Of a stretch of 45,799 nt of DNA, positions 34,949 to 44,511 are shown in pieces; within the stretch, counting starts at the first letter, position 1; each line of letters begins with the position of its first letter. Position numbers and translations under genes: made by a program. The stretch is from Scybalousia_A sp964542225 (GTDB lineage: Bacteria; Bacteroidota; Bacteroidia; Bacteroidales; P3): the NCBI GenBank assembly GCA_964542225.1, contig CAZITO010000008.1, forward strand, positions 1 through 45,799. Direction: 5' to 3'. The notes beneath the pieces are model-generated. The model saw only the letters and a program-made list of their open reading frames with translations. It did no database searches and was not told the DNA's origin.

Positions 34949-36208
34949 ATGAAGAAAAATAGTTATCTTTTTCCGCTTACCATAATAGGTATATTGTACT
35001 TTGTATTTGGTTTTATAACATGGTTAAACAATCAGTTGATACCTTTTCTCAAAACCGCTTGTCAATTGTCGGACACCCAAGCCTATTTGGTTACATTTGC
35101 CTTTTATATTTCTTATTTTGTTATGGCTTTGCCCTCTGCCGGCATTCTAAAACGTACAGGCTTTGCAAAGGGTATGTCGCTTGGTCTTTTGGTTATGGCT
35201 TTGGGGTGTTTGATTTTTATACCTGCGGCATTGAATAGGAATTATATTGTTTTTCTTTTAGGCTTGTTTGTACAAGGAACGGGTTTGGCTCTTTTGCAAA
35301 CGGCTGCCAATCCTTATGTAACCATACTTGGTCCAATAGAATCGGCAACTCAAAGAATGTGTATTATGGGCTTGTTTAACAAAATAGCGGGCATAATAGG
35401 TATATATATTTTTTCAAAGGCGTTGCTTTCCAATTTTGATACTATAACAGACAATATCAGTATAAGCACAGGCTCAGAGCAATTGGTCTTACTCAATGAC
35501 CTCGCTCACAGAATAATTTTGCCTTACATAGTAATGGCTTGCGCTCTTGTGCTTATTGCTGTAATGGTTTATCTTGCAAAATTGCCAAATATCAATTCTT
35601 CTGACGAAAAAGAGGAAAAATCAAACGATAAAGAACAAACAAAAAAACTTCCTGTCTATCTTTGGTTGGGAGTTTTTGCTCTGTTTTTTTATGAAGGTGC
35701 TGAGGTTATGGCAATAGATACTCTTGTACCTTATAGCAAGTCAATAGGTTTGCCTGACAGCGTTTATTCAAAAATAGGAATGTTTGCTTTGGTGGCTCTT
35801 TTGATAGGTTATATTTCCACCATAGTGTTAATACCAAAATATTTATCGCAAAGAAAGGCGCTTATCTACTGTTCTTTGCTTTCTTTGGTTTTTGTGATAA
35901 TAGCACTATGTACTACGGGCATAACTTCTTTGGTGTTCCTTATTTTGTTGTCTTTTTCAAACTCTGTTATGTGGGGTGCTATATGGGCTTTGGCAATAGA
36001 CAAACTTGGCAAAAATACTTCTTTTGCTTCGGCTCTTTTGATTATGGCTATAGTTGGAGGTGCAGTAATACCTTTGCTTTATGGAGGACTGTCCGATAGT
36101 ATAGGCTCTTTGCATATTCCTTATATATTGTTTTTGCCTTGCTATTTGTTTGTCCTTTACTATGCTATGAGAGGCTACAAGGTAGGAAAGAAAATAGAGA
36201 ATAAATAA
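34949..36208 (+). CDS. MFS sugar:proton symporter, FucP/GluP family
   Basis: A 419-residue transporter with twelve hydrophobic helices and a charged central loop (about 215-235). The FITWLNNQLIPFLK segment (22-35) and LLQTAANPYVTILGP (about 121-135) are typical of the fucose permease / glucose-galactose transporter family. It imports a hexose, probably glucose or galactose, but the sugar cannot be fixed from sequence. clpX follows after 36 bp. Confidence 0.88.
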   Translation: MKKNSYLFPLTIIGILYFVFGFITWLNNQLIPFLKTACQLSDTQAYLVTFAFYISYFVMALPSAGILKRTGFAKGMSLGLLVMALGCLIFIPAALNRNYIVFLLGLFVQGTGLALLQTAANPYVTILGPIESATQRMCIMGLFNKIAGIIGIYIFSKALLSNFDTITDNISISTGSEQLVLLNDLAHRIILPYIVMACALVLIAVMVYLAKLPNINSSDEKEEKSNDKEQTKKLPVYLWLGVFALFFYEGAEVMAIDTLVPYSKSIGLPDSVYSKIGMFALVALLIGYISTIVLIPKYLSQRKALIYCSLLSLVFVIIALCTTGITSLVFLILLSFSNSVMWGAIWALAIDKLGKNTSFASALLIMAIVGGAVIPLLYGGLSDSIGSLHIPYILFLPCYLFVLYYAMRGYKVGKKIENK

Positions 36209-36244
36209 GAGAAAAATAAATATATAAAATTTTAATTTTAGAAA

Positions 36245-37492
36245 ATGGCTAAAGAGAAAAGTATACAAGAGATTTGTGCTTTTTGCGGCAAACCAATGAA
36301 TCAAGTAAATAGGTTTTATGCTTCCATGTTTCAGGGTGTGGGACTTTGTGATAGTTGTTTGAGAGAAATAAATAAAATGGCGGCAAAGGAATATGAACAT
36401 ACCCATGCTGCAAATAAAGAACATTTGGATTTGAAAACTCCAAAGGAGATATTTGATTTTCTGAATCAATATGTAATAGGGCAGGAAAGGGCAAAAAAAT
36501 CACTTTCGGTTGCAGTCTATAATCACTACAAAAGATTGAATTATATTGCTTCGGGCAAGAGTACTAACGATGTTGAGTTGGAAAAATCAAATATCATAAT
36601 GATAGGAGAAACCGGTACGGGAAAAACTTTGCTTGCCCGCACAATAGCCAACCTTTTGAATGTTCCTTTTTGCATAGCCGATGCCACCACATTGACTCAA
36701 GCCGGATATGTTGGAGAGGACGTTGAAAATATACTTACGAGACTTTTGCAAAATGCCAATTATGATGTAGAAAAAACTCAAAAAGGAATAGTTTTCATAG
36801 ATGAAATAGACAAAATAGCCCGCAAAGGCGACAACCCATCCATAACCCGCGATGTGAGCGGAGAAGGAGTTCAACAATCGTTGTTGAAAATTTTGGAAGG
36901 TACAATAGTAAATGTTCCACCTGAGGGAGGAAGAAAACATCCAGAGCAACAATTTATTCAGGTAGATACTCGCAACATACTTTTTATAGCAGCAGGTGCT
37001 TTTGATGGTATAGAGAGAAACATAGCCTCTCGTATGAACTCAAATGCAATAGGTTTTTCGGAGTCTTTAAGGAGGGACAATATAAACACAGATGAATTTT
37101 TGCAATATGTACAACCACAAGACCTTAAAAAATTTGGACTTATACCTGAGTTGATAGGCAGATTTCCTGTTTTAACATCATTAGATAAGTTGGATGCTAA
37201 GGCTCTAAAACGTATACTTACAGAGCCTAAAAATGCTATTACCAAACAATATCAAAAATTGTTTGAAATGGATAATAAAAAATTGGTTTTTACAGATGAG
37301 GTTTTGGATTACTTTGTTCAAATAGCCTTAAGATATTCTTTGGGTGCAAGAGGTTTGCGTTCTATTATGGAGAATGTTATGAATGATTTGATGTTTTCCA
37401 TACCGGAGGACAAAAAGCATAGCGAAATAGTTATAGACAAAGAATATGCAGAAAAAGTTTTGGATACAAATCTGTTGAAGCAAGATAAATAG
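36245..37492 (+). CDS. clpX: ATP-dependent Clp protease ATP-binding subunit ClpX
   Basis: A 415-residue unfoldase. The N-terminal zinc-binding domain has Cys11, Cys14, Cys35 and Cys38. The AAA+ domain has Walker A GETGTGKT at 121-128, Walker B IVFIDEIDKIA, and the RYSLGARGLRSI sensor-2 region. The length is usual. ClpP is not in the window, so clpX is separated from clpP here. DUF4294 follows after 3 bp. Confidence 0.97.
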   Translation: MAKEKSIQEICAFCGKPMNQVNRFYASMFQGVGLCDSCLREINKMAAKEYEHTHAANKEHLDLKTPKEIFDFLNQYVIGQERAKKSLSVAVYNHYKRLNYIASGKSTNDVELEKSNIIMIGETGTGKTLLARTIANLLNVPFCIADATTLTQAGYVGEDVENILTRLLQNANYDVEKTQKGIVFIDEIDKIARKGDNPSITRDVSGEGVQQSLLKILEGTIVNVPPEGGRKHPEQQFIQVDTRNILFIAAGAFDGIERNIASRMNSNAIGFSESLRRDNINTDEFLQYVQPQDLKKFGLIPELIGRFPVLTSLDKLDAKALKRILTEPKNAITKQYQKLFEMDNKKLVFTDEVLDYFVQIALRYSLGARGLRSIMENVMNDLMFSIPEDKKHSEIVIDKEYAEKVLDTNLLKQDK

Positions 37493-37495
37493 AAA

Positions 37496-38083
37496 ATGAA
37501 AAAGGTATTTGCTTTTATTATATTGTTGTTTGTTTTTCTTTCATTGAAAGGACAGGTTTCCAATGGAATAACAGTTTTTGGCACTATTTATCAAGGCGAT
37601 ACCATACCCATGGCTTATCTTGACCCTGTTATAGTAACAAGTTATATAAGTCCCTTAACTCCTCAAGAAAAAACAAAATACTCAAAACTTATAAGAGATG
37701 TAAAAAAGGCTTATCCTTATGCAAAAAAAGTGGAAAGTATTTTAGCAAGTTATTCTCGCATAATAGCCAACGCTCAAAACGAATCTCAAAAAGAAAAAAT
37801 ACGCAAACAGGCTATGCGAGATATAGAGGATAAGTTTTCTTCGGAAATAAAAAAATTAAAGAAAAGTCAAGGCAAAATACTTGTAAAACTTATACATAGG
37901 CAAACAGGAAGAAGTTCATACTCTCTTATCAAAAATTTTGCAAGTGGAACAAAAACCACTTTTATAAATTTGACAACCAAGGCTATGGGTATAGATTTGA
38001 AAACCACTTTTGACCCTTCAAACAATGAGCAAGACCGTATGATAGACCGTATAGTTTATAGTATTGATATAGGAAAATTGTAG
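37496..38083 (+). CDS. DUF4294 domain protein
   Basis: A 195-residue protein with a signal-like hydrophobic start (1-20) and a DUF4294 domain, recognised by YSKLIRDVKKAYPYAK (about 61-76) and the charged helix after it. The function is unknown. The family is largely confined to Bacteroidota. It begins 3 bp after clpX and is surely co-transcribed. Asp-Pro and Asp-Arg pairs here use GAC before C (37622, 38012, 38033, 38045), part of the GATC avoidance described in the findings. Confidence 0.8.
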   Translation: MKKVFAFIILLFVFLSLKGQVSNGITVFGTIYQGDTIPMAYLDPVIVTSYISPLTPQEKTKYSKLIRDVKKAYPYAKKVESILASYSRIIANAQNESQKEKIRKQAMRDIEDKFSSEIKKLKKSQGKILVKLIHRQTGRSSYSLIKNFASGTKTTFINLTTKAMGIDLKTTFDPSNNEQDRMIDRIVYSIDIGKL

Positions 38084-38110
38084 TTTAAAAAGAAAAAGAC
38101 ATTTGAAATA

Positions 38111-38857
38111 ATGAAATATGGATATTGTTTTATAGGCATTTGTCCCATAAGAAAGGAAACCTCAAGTCTTAGTGAACAGGTTTCTCAACTTGTCTTTGGT
38201 GATTTTGTGGAAATTGTTGAGCAAAAAGATGCTTGGTTAAAAATACGCAACCTATCAGATAATTATGAAGGTTATATAGACAAACGAAATATTTTGCCTG
38301 TACAGAGAACAAGAAAAAACAAATACTTCTCCACCTCTTTGTTTTCTTATATACAAATGGATAGAGAACTTGTTGCCATACCTTTTGGAGCAAGGGTGAT
38401 AGACAAACAATTTACTCTTGGCGGACACAATTTTACAATAAAAAATTCCGAACTAAGCACAATAAAAACTTTCAATAAGGAAAATATCCGAGATGCTCTT
38501 CTCCCTTTACTTAATACTCCATATCTTTGGGGAGGCAAAAGTGTAATGGGAATGGATTGCTCCGGACTTACCCAATTGGTTTTCTCCCTCTTTGGTATAA
38601 ATTTGCCACGTGATGCAAAAGAGCAGTACTTACAAGGCAAAATGGTAAAAGATATTAGCACAGCCAAAGAAGGAGACCTTTTGTTTTTTGGAACAGATAA
38701 AAAACATATAACTCATGTTGGTGTTTTTCTTTCTCCGCAATATATTATTCATTCAAGTGGGAGGGTAAGAATAGATATAGTAGACAACAAAGGTATTATA
38801 GACCACGATACAAGGAAATACTCTCACAGGTTACAAGGTATAAAAAGATTGTTATAA
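38111..38857 (+). CDS. NlpC/P60 (C40) cell-wall peptidase with SH3 domains
   Basis: A 248-residue cysteine peptidase. Two bacterial SH3-type domains (about 10-62 and 72-115) precede an NlpC/P60 domain with Cys150 in GMDCSG, His202 in THVGVFL and His214 in YIIHSSG as the triad. The layout matches YkfC-type gamma-D-glutamyl-diaminopimelate endopeptidases that process muropeptides. There is no signal peptide, so it probably acts in the cytoplasm on recycled peptides. It starts 27 bp after DUF4294 and its 3' end converges with the cation efflux gene. Confidence 0.88.
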   Translation: MKYGYCFIGICPIRKETSSLSEQVSQLVFGDFVEIVEQKDAWLKIRNLSDNYEGYIDKRNILPVQRTRKNKYFSTSLFSYIQMDRELVAIPFGARVIDKQFTLGGHNFTIKNSELSTIKTFNKENIRDALLPLLNTPYLWGGKSVMGMDCSGLTQLVFSLFGINLPRDAKEQYLQGKMVKDISTAKEGDLLFFGTDKKHITHVGVFLSPQYIIHSSGRVRIDIVDNKGIIDHDTRKYSHRLQGIKRLL

Positions 38858-38884
38858 CTTTTATAAGGCGGTATAATTTATAAC

Positions 38885-39778
38885 TTAAGCAGATACTTCA
38901 AATTCCAATGTAGTGTAATTTATTTTTTCCGACAGGAGTTTATATTTTATCTCTTTTTTTATTCTTTCCATATCGTTTACATTGCCTATTAGCAGGTGTG
39001 CATTCAAAGCATTTTCCCTTGTGCTTATTGCCCAAATATGCACATTGTCCACTTGCTTTACTCCTTTTACTTCTTTGAGTATGGTTACTATTTTATCATA
39101 GTCCAATTCGTATGGCACACCATCAAGCGTCAGCCTTAAACTCCTAAGCAACAATTTCCAAGCGGATAACAATATAATAACCGCTATCAACAAACCAACC
39201 ACTCCATCTATAAAATACCACTCGGTAAAACTCATAAGAATACCCGAAAGCACTACTCCTATACCCACCAAGGTATCTGCCAACATATGCAAATAAACTC
39301 CCTTTATATTCAAATCCTCGTCCTTATTCTTATGAAGAATAAGTGTGGTTATGGCTTTTATTACTACGCCTATGGCTGCCGTCAAGGAAATAATTTCACC
39401 CTTAACCTGTTCGGGTGTAAGTAATTTCAATATGCTTTCATAAACTATAAAAATAATGGCAAGCAATAGCAATAAGGCATTAATTAAAGATACCAAAACA
39501 GTGGTTTTCTTATAACCAAAGGTATAGCGAGGGGTCGCTTGCAAATTTGCCAACATTATAGCCAACAAAGCCAATATCAAAGAAATTATATCCGAAAAAT
39601 TATGACCTGCATCAGAAATAAGTCCTATAGAGCCAATAAACAATCCAACGAAAAATTCCACCACAACAAAAAGACCATTAAGTATTATAGCCCAAAAGAA
39701 AACGAAGTTTATCTTTTTTTCATAAACGCCGTTGTCAGCATTTGTTTTTTGATATTTGGAATGTTCGGTGTGTGTCAT
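38885..39778 (-). CDS. Cation diffusion facilitator (CzcD-type metal efflux)
   Basis: A 297-residue efflux protein with six membrane helices and a cytoplasmic C-terminal domain. The transport-site residues are His59 and Asp63 (DAGHNFSD) and His164 and Asp168 (HMLADT). The HxxxD arrangement with His in helix 2 points to zinc, or zinc with cobalt or cadmium. A short His-containing N terminus (MTHTEH) precedes it. It is the last gene of the topA run, 56 bp after the thioesterase. Confidence 0.9.
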   Translation of the reverse strand: MTHTEHSKYQKTNADNGVYEKKINFVFFWAIILNGLFVVVEFFVGLFIGSIGLISDAGHNFSDIISLILALLAIMLANLQATPRYTFGYKKTTVLVSLINALLLLLAIIFIVYESILKLLTPEQVKGEIISLTAAIGVVIKAITTLILHKNKDEDLNIKGVYLHMLADTLVGIGVVLSGILMSFTEWYFIDGVVGLLIAVIILLSAWKLLLRSLRLTLDGVPYELDYDKIVTILKEVKGVKQVDNVHIWAISTRENALNAHLLIGNVNDMERIKKEIKYKLLSEKINYTTLEFEVSA

Positions 39779-39834
39779 AAAAAATAAATAAAATAGAATG
39801 CAAAATTATTAAGCTTTTATTCTGCACACAATAA

Positions 39835-40275
39835 TTATATTTGAGTATTTTCAAAGGAAAGAAATCTATCTCTGTATTCTTGTGGCAAAGGTTCAGATTG
39901 CTGTTTTTCTCTGTTAAAGCCTGAAAGTATGGAATAGCAAGTTGTCTTTACTTCCATAGTTTTTTTGTCTATGATTCTTTGAAACATTTGCATACTTTTT
40001 TTTCCAAATCCAATGGTTTTTGTTTCCACACATACATCCATCCCCATTTCAATAGGTGCCCAAAAGTCAAGTTCCAAATGCACCAAAACCAAAAAATCAT
40101 TAGTCCAATCTATGTTTCTTTGCAACACTTTTGAAAAATAATCAATCCTGCCAACATCAAGGTAATGCATTTGAAAACCATTGTTGACGTGATTCAAAGC
40201 ATCCAAATCAGAAAACCTCATTTGTATAGGTGTTTGATGCAAAAATTTAGTAGTATCAAAATCGTATTGTTTCAT
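39835..40275 (-). CDS. Acyl-CoA thioesterase, 4HBT hot-dog family
   Basis: A 146-residue hot-dog-fold thioesterase. The motif FSDLDALNHVNNG (21-33) is that of the 4-hydroxybenzoyl-CoA thioesterase / YbgC group, with Asp25 as the likely catalytic residue. It hydrolyses acyl-CoA or acyl-ACP, chain length unknown. It starts 19 bp after the NamZ-like gene. Confidence 0.85.
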   Translation of the reverse strand: MKQYDFDTTKFLHQTPIQMRFSDLDALNHVNNGFQMHYLDVGRIDYFSKVLQRNIDWTNDFLVLVHLELDFWAPIEMGMDVCVETKTIGFGKKSMQMFQRIIDKKTMEVKTTCYSILSGFNREKQQSEPLPQEYRDRFLSFENTQI

Positions 40276-40294
40276 TTTTTTTAGAAATATTTTG

Positions 40295-41374
40295 TTAGTC
40301 AGGGTAAATTAAATACTTGTTGCGTATAAGAAGATAATTTTCCAAATCTTTTTCCCAAGTTTTTCTTATTGTTTGTTCGTCAAGTTTTTCTTCTATTTGC
40401 TTTCTTAGAAGGGAGTTGCCCGCAAGTTTATCAAAAAAAGAATTGAAAAATTTTTTATCTCCGTTATAATGTTCATACACATTTGTAATAAAAGCAAGGT
40501 CTATTTTCTTTTCCTCTATATTTGGGAAAATCCAAGTCATTTGTTTTGTGGTTTTGTCCAAGTAGCCTACTTTTTCAAAAGGTGTCGGTGTGTTTCTGCC
40601 AACAGACAAGGATGTACCTTCAAACAAACACAATGTAGGGTAATTTCTTATAGCCTCTTTTGTTCTCAGATTGGGCGAAGGACTGATGGGCAAAACAACT
40701 TCATCCGACCTTTTGTAGTTGAGTAAAGGCACAACCACAAGATTTGCTTCTAAACTATCATTTATCCAATGTTCCGAGTTTATCATATTGGCATATTCTC
40801 CTATGGTCAGTCCATAACAGATAGGAATGGATTGCATACCTACAAAACTCTTGTATTCATTTTGCAAAACAGGTCCATCCACATAGTTGTTAGGGTTGGG
40901 TCTGTCCAAGACAACAATCAAAACATTGTTTTCCAAACAAGACTGCATCACATATTCCAACGTGCTTATATATGTATAGAAACGACAGCCCACATCTTGC
41001 AAATCAAATAAAACGACATCAATATCTTTCATTTGTTGTTTCGTTGGTTTTTTGTTTTTGCCATAAAGTGAAACAATCTTTATAGTCTTATTGTCTATTT
41101 TTATGGTGCTGTCATTTACCAAAGCCCCCGCTTCACTGATTCCATTAAGTCCATGCTCGGGAGTAAAAGCCTTTGCAATATCAATGTTGTTTTCTGATAA
41201 TATTTGTAAAATATGCTTGTTCCCAACAACAGAGGTATGGTTGCAAACCACTGCCACTTTTTTGTTTTCTATCAAAGGCAGGTACTCCTTTGTTCTTACA
41301 TCTGCATTGATTATTTGAGCATATAATTCAAAAGCAGAGAGAAAAAAACAAAAAACAACCAATATTCTTTTCAT
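40295..41374 (-). CDS. DUF1343 protein, NamZ-like exo-N-acetylmuramidase
   Basis: A 359-residue exported protein (signal peptide 1-20, ending LYAQ) of the DUF1343 family, now glycoside hydrolase family 171. Characterised members (NamZ of Bacillus subtilis and of Tannerella) remove terminal N-acetylmuramic acid from peptidoglycan fragments. Visible family segments are CNHTSVVG (44-51), FTPEHGLNG (70-78, with a candidate catalytic Glu73), FDLQDVGCRFYTY and VLDRPNPN. It probably works in the periplasm on cell-wall turnover products. It lies 10 bp after topA. Confidence 0.88.
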   Translation of the reverse strand: MKRILVVFCFFLSAFELYAQIINADVRTKEYLPLIENKKVAVVCNHTSVVGNKHILQILSENNIDIAKAFTPEHGLNGISEAGALVNDSTIKIDNKTIKIVSLYGKNKKPTKQQMKDIDVVLFDLQDVGCRFYTYISTLEYVMQSCLENNVLIVVLDRPNPNNYVDGPVLQNEYKSFVGMQSIPICYGLTIGEYANMINSEHWINDSLEANLVVVPLLNYKRSDEVVLPISPSPNLRTKEAIRNYPTLCLFEGTSLSVGRNTPTPFEKVGYLDKTTKQMTWIFPNIEEKKIDLAFITNVYEHYNGDKKFFNSFFDKLAGNSLLRKQIEEKLDEQTIRKTWEKDLENYLLIRNKYLIYPD

Positions 41375-41384
41375 TGCAAGAAAA

Positions 41385-43853
41385 TTATTTCTTTATTATA
41401 TCATCAACCTCTTGTTCGGTCATATTGTTATAATCTTTGTCCTTTGGTATACGATAGTTCTTGCCGTTATATTTTATATAGGCTCCAAATCTTCCGTTTA
41501 GCACTTCGGCACCGGAGGCAAAAACCTTCAATGCCTCTTGTTTGCTTGTTGTACTCTTTTTACCCGAGATTATATCCAAAGCCTCCTCTTGAGTAAGAGA
41601 GGAAATTTCAGTGTCTTTGGGCAAACGAAAGTTTTTGTCTCCATAAGAAAGATAAAGCCCAAAACGTCCATATTTCAATTCCACATTCTTACCCTCTTTT
41701 ATACAAATGGTTTTTGGCAAATCTTTTTTTATCTGCTCGGTTGCAAGTTTTTTTTCTATCAAAGGAATACATTCCTCTATGGTTATGGTATAGGGATCAT
41801 AATTTTTTGGAAGAGACACATTTATATCGCCCCATTTTATGTAAGCACCAAATCTTCCCGTTGAGGCAATAACTTCTTTTTCTTTGTATTCCCCTATTTT
41901 GCGAGGTAAGGCAAAGAGACTCAAAGCCTGCTCCAATGTTATGGTGGAAATGGACTGATTTTGCCTAAGAGAAGAGAACAGAGGTTTTTCCTCATCTGTG
42001 GTTTCTCCTATTTGTATCATTGCTCCATAACGACCTATTTTTGCATAGACGTTGCGCTGTGTCTTAGGGTCTTTGCCCAAAAGTCTTTCTCCTTTTTGTT
42101 TTTCCGAATGTTCTTTGGTATAAAGAACTTCCTTTTCAAAAGGAGTATAAAAATCTTGCAACATTTTGTGCCAATCCTCTTTGCCTTGAGCAATAAGGTC
42201 AAATTGTTGCTCTATTCTTGCAGTAAAATTATAGTCTAATATATCCTTAAAATTCTCGACAAGAAATCCATTAACTATAATGCCTATGTCGGTAGGAGAA
42301 AGTTTGTTGGTTTGTTTACCAAAGTTTTCAGCCTCCATCTGTTCTGAAATAACATTCTCTTTTAAAAGCAACACTTTTATATTTCGTGTTTGAGCCTGTG
42401 TATTGCATCTTTCCACATAATCACGTTTTTGTATCGTGGAAATTGTGGGAGCATACGTAGAGGGACGACCTATGCCCAAATCTTCAAGTTTTTTGACCAA
42501 TGTCGCCTCATTGTAACGAGGCAAAGGAGAAGTAAAACTTTGCTTTGCCGTACAGGTTTTCAAACTCAAATTCTCACCCTCTTTGATAGCGGGAATAATG
42601 TTTGTTTCTTCCTTTTGTTCGTCTTCTTCATCTATGGATACGGAGTAAAGTTTTAAAAATCCGTCAAACAAAAGTACCTCAGCGTTTGAAGTAAAATAAT
42701 ATTCCGAGTTACTGATAGATATTTTTATATCGGTTTTTTCCAATTTTGCTTCAGCCATTTGAGAGGCTACCATACGTTTCCAAATAAGAGAATAAAGACG
42801 AGATTGATATCTGTCTGCGGTTGCGAGTTCTTTTCTTTCAAGTTGAGTCGGGCGTATTGCTTCATGGGCTTCTTGTGCTCCTTTGGTTTTGGTTGTAAAA
42901 TGTCTTGTTTTTAAGTATTCTTCACCAAATTCCTTTATAATTTCCTCTTTTGCCATTGATATAGCCAACGAAGAAAGATTTACCGAGTCTGTTCTCATAT
43001 AGGTTATAAGTCCCTCCTCATAAAGTTGCTGGGCTACTGTCATAGTCTGTTGCACAGAAAAGCCAAGTTTTCTACTTGCCTCTTGTTGCAGGGTAGAGGT
43101 AGTAAAAGGAGGGGGCGGTGTTTGTTTGGCAGGTTTTTTCTCTATGGAGGAAACTGTAAAGGTGGCTTTTTTGCATTGTTCCAAAAAAGCCATTGCTTCG
43201 CTTTGTTCTGAGAATTTGGTATTAAGATTTGCCTTTAAAAGACTCTTTCCTTCAGCGGTTTCAAACAGGGCAGAAACTTTAAAACTTTCTATTGTCTTAA
43301 AATTTTTAATTTCTTCTTCTCTTTCTACTATAAGTCTTACGGCAACGCTTTGTACTCTACCTGCGGAAAGAGCGGGTTTTATTTTTCTCCAAAGTATTGG
43401 AGAGATTTCATAACCGACAATTCTGTCCAATACCCTGCGAGCCTGTTGCGCATCTACAAGATTAAGGTCCATGTTTCGAGGATTTTCTACGGCATGAAGT
43501 ATAGCATTTTTTGTTATTTCATTGAATACAATACGCTTGGTTTCTTTGTTTTTTAGATTTAAGGCTTCTTGCAAATGCCAGGCAATAGCCTCTCCTTCTC
43601 TATCCTCATCACTTGCCAACCAGACAATTTTTGCCTCTTTCACTGCTTTTTTTAATTCCTTAACTACTTTTTGCTTATCCTCAGGTATGATATAATTTGG
43701 TGTAAAACCGTTTTCAATGTCTATACCCAACTTGTTTTTTTCCAAATCCCTTATATGCCCGTATGAAGACCTCACTTCAAAACCTTTGCCCAAATACTTT
43801 TCTATGGTTTTTGCCTTTGAAGGCGACTCTACTATTACTAAATTATCAGCCAT
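41385..43853 (-). CDS. topA: DNA topoisomerase I
   Basis: An 822-residue type IA topoisomerase that relaxes negative supercoils. The Toprim domain shows Glu9 (VESPSKAK) and SDEDREGE with Asp82 and Asp84. The active tyrosine is Tyr285 in GLITYMRTDS. Instead of E. coli-type zinc fingers, the C terminus has several glycine-rich repeats (GRFGAYIKWG, GRFGLYLSYG, GRFGAYIKYNG), the usual Bacteroidota form. It heads the run topA, namZ-like, thioesterase, cation efflux. One of the two GATC sites (41795) lies here. Confidence 0.97.
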   Translation of the reverse strand: MADNLVIVESPSKAKTIEKYLGKGFEVRSSYGHIRDLEKNKLGIDIENGFTPNYIIPEDKQKVVKELKKAVKEAKIVWLASDEDREGEAIAWHLQEALNLKNKETKRIVFNEITKNAILHAVENPRNMDLNLVDAQQARRVLDRIVGYEISPILWRKIKPALSAGRVQSVAVRLIVEREEEIKNFKTIESFKVSALFETAEGKSLLKANLNTKFSEQSEAMAFLEQCKKATFTVSSIEKKPAKQTPPPPFTTSTLQQEASRKLGFSVQQTMTVAQQLYEEGLITYMRTDSVNLSSLAISMAKEEIIKEFGEEYLKTRHFTTKTKGAQEAHEAIRPTQLERKELATADRYQSRLYSLIWKRMVASQMAEAKLEKTDIKISISNSEYYFTSNAEVLLFDGFLKLYSVSIDEEDEQKEETNIIPAIKEGENLSLKTCTAKQSFTSPLPRYNEATLVKKLEDLGIGRPSTYAPTISTIQKRDYVERCNTQAQTRNIKVLLLKENVISEQMEAENFGKQTNKLSPTDIGIIVNGFLVENFKDILDYNFTARIEQQFDLIAQGKEDWHKMLQDFYTPFEKEVLYTKEHSEKQKGERLLGKDPKTQRNVYAKIGRYGAMIQIGETTDEEKPLFSSLRQNQSISTITLEQALSLFALPRKIGEYKEKEVIASTGRFGAYIKWGDINVSLPKNYDPYTITIEECIPLIEKKLATEQIKKDLPKTICIKEGKNVELKYGRFGLYLSYGDKNFRLPKDTEISSLTQEEALDIISGKKSTTSKQEALKVFASGAEVLNGRFGAYIKYNGKNYRIPKDKDYNNMTEQEVDDIIKK
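41795..41798. other. Second GATC site, in topA
   Basis: The only other GATC found by eye in the window. It is read GAT CCC (Asp-Pro) on the minus strand of topA. Confidence 0.8.
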
Positions 43854-43953
43854 ATTATGTTTTCCTCTCTATCGTTAGTAGATAAGACTTTTTATTTTTA
43901 ATTACAATTGTATTTTCATTTTTTTAAGCATTACGTTTGCTTAAAAGCGGGTG

Positions 43954-43961
43954 CAAAATTA
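43954..43961 (-). promoter_or_regulatory. -7 box for topA
   Basis: Reads TAATTTTG followed by CACC on the minus strand, about 100 bases before the topA ATG. At the -33 position only TTTT/TTTA is seen. The rest of 43962-44122 is AT-rich and shows nothing I can identify. Confidence 0.5.
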
Positions 43962-44122
43962 CAAAAAAAATTAAAGTTAGATAAAATACTTTTATTTGTG
44001 TAGATGTATAATGTTGCGTTGGTTACGTTTTATCTATCAAAAGGAAATGAAATTCAATATGTAATCCATTGTAAACATTTATCATTTAATCTCAAATCAG
44101 AGCATTTTTCTACATACAAAAA

Positions 44123-44149
44123 GATAGGTATGTTTCTCAACAACCTATC
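44123..44149 (-). terminator. Terminator of the tRNA transcript
   Basis: A 7-bp stem, GATAGGT / ACCTATC, with a 13-base loop, followed by TTTTT on the minus strand. It lies about 60 bases after tRNA-Ser. Confidence 0.75.
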
Positions 44150-44210
44150 CAAATATACTAAAACAAAATGATTATGAAAAAATTTAAAACTAAAACACTT
44201 TTTTATCTTG

Positions 44211-44297
44211 CGGAAAATATAGGATTCGAACCTATGGTACAGTTGCCCGTACACTTGATTTCGAGTCAAGCCCAATCAACCACTCTGGCAATTTTCC
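44211..44297 (-). tRNA. tRNA-Ser(CGA)
   Basis: An 87-base class II tRNA. The acceptor stem is GGAAAAT / ATTTTCC with discriminator G, as expected for serine. The anticodon loop is CTCGAAA between CTTGA and TCAAG, giving anticodon CGA, which reads UCG. A long variable arm and the T loop GGTTCGAATCC are present. CCA is not encoded. It is read from the same promoter as tRNA-Glu, 30 bases upstream. Confidence 0.95.
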
Positions 44298-44327
44298 CTT
44301 TATATTCTATCTCCTAAAAAATCTAAG

Positions 44328-44402
44328 TAGCGCATAAGGGATTCGAACCCTTGATTTTGAGAATGAGAATCTCACGTCCTGGACCAACTAGACGAATGCG
44401 CC
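44328..44402 (-). tRNA. tRNA-Glu(CTC)
   Basis: A 75-base tRNA. The acceptor stem is GGCGCAT / ATGCGCT (last pair G-T), discriminator A. The D arm TTCGTCTAGTTGGT is typical of glutamate tRNA. The anticodon loop is TTCTCAT between TGAGA and TCTCA, giving anticodon CTC, which reads GAG. The T loop is GGTTCGAATCC. CCA is not encoded. Confidence 0.95.
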
Positions 44403-44426
44403 ATTTTGTTCCCTTGTTTCAGTTTG

Positions 44427-44457
44427 CAAAATTACATCAAAAAAATAAACTACCAAA
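44427..44457 (-). promoter_or_regulatory. Promoter of the tRNA-Glu/tRNA-Ser transcript
   Basis: On the minus strand, TTTG (44454-44457), a 19-base gap, then TAATTTTG (44427-44434), about 25 bases before tRNA-Glu. Full consensus match. Confidence 0.8.
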
Positions 44458-44486
44458 GAATTTTTTTATTTTTTTGCATTTTTTTA

Positions 44487-44494
44487 TAATTTTG
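44487..44494 (+). promoter_or_regulatory. -7 box for the PflX-like gene
   Basis: Reads TAATTTTG, 17 bases before the ATG at 44512. Its upstream region runs into the oppositely directed tRNA promoter. The short distance also argues against the GTG at 44506 as start. Confidence 0.55.
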
Positions 44495-44511
44495 TAAAAA
44501 AAAGAGTGAGA

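Noticed and set aside
44506..44511. GTG start for the PflX-like gene
   Set aside because: The purine-rich site lies directly against the GTG, leaving no spacing. The ATG two codons later fits.
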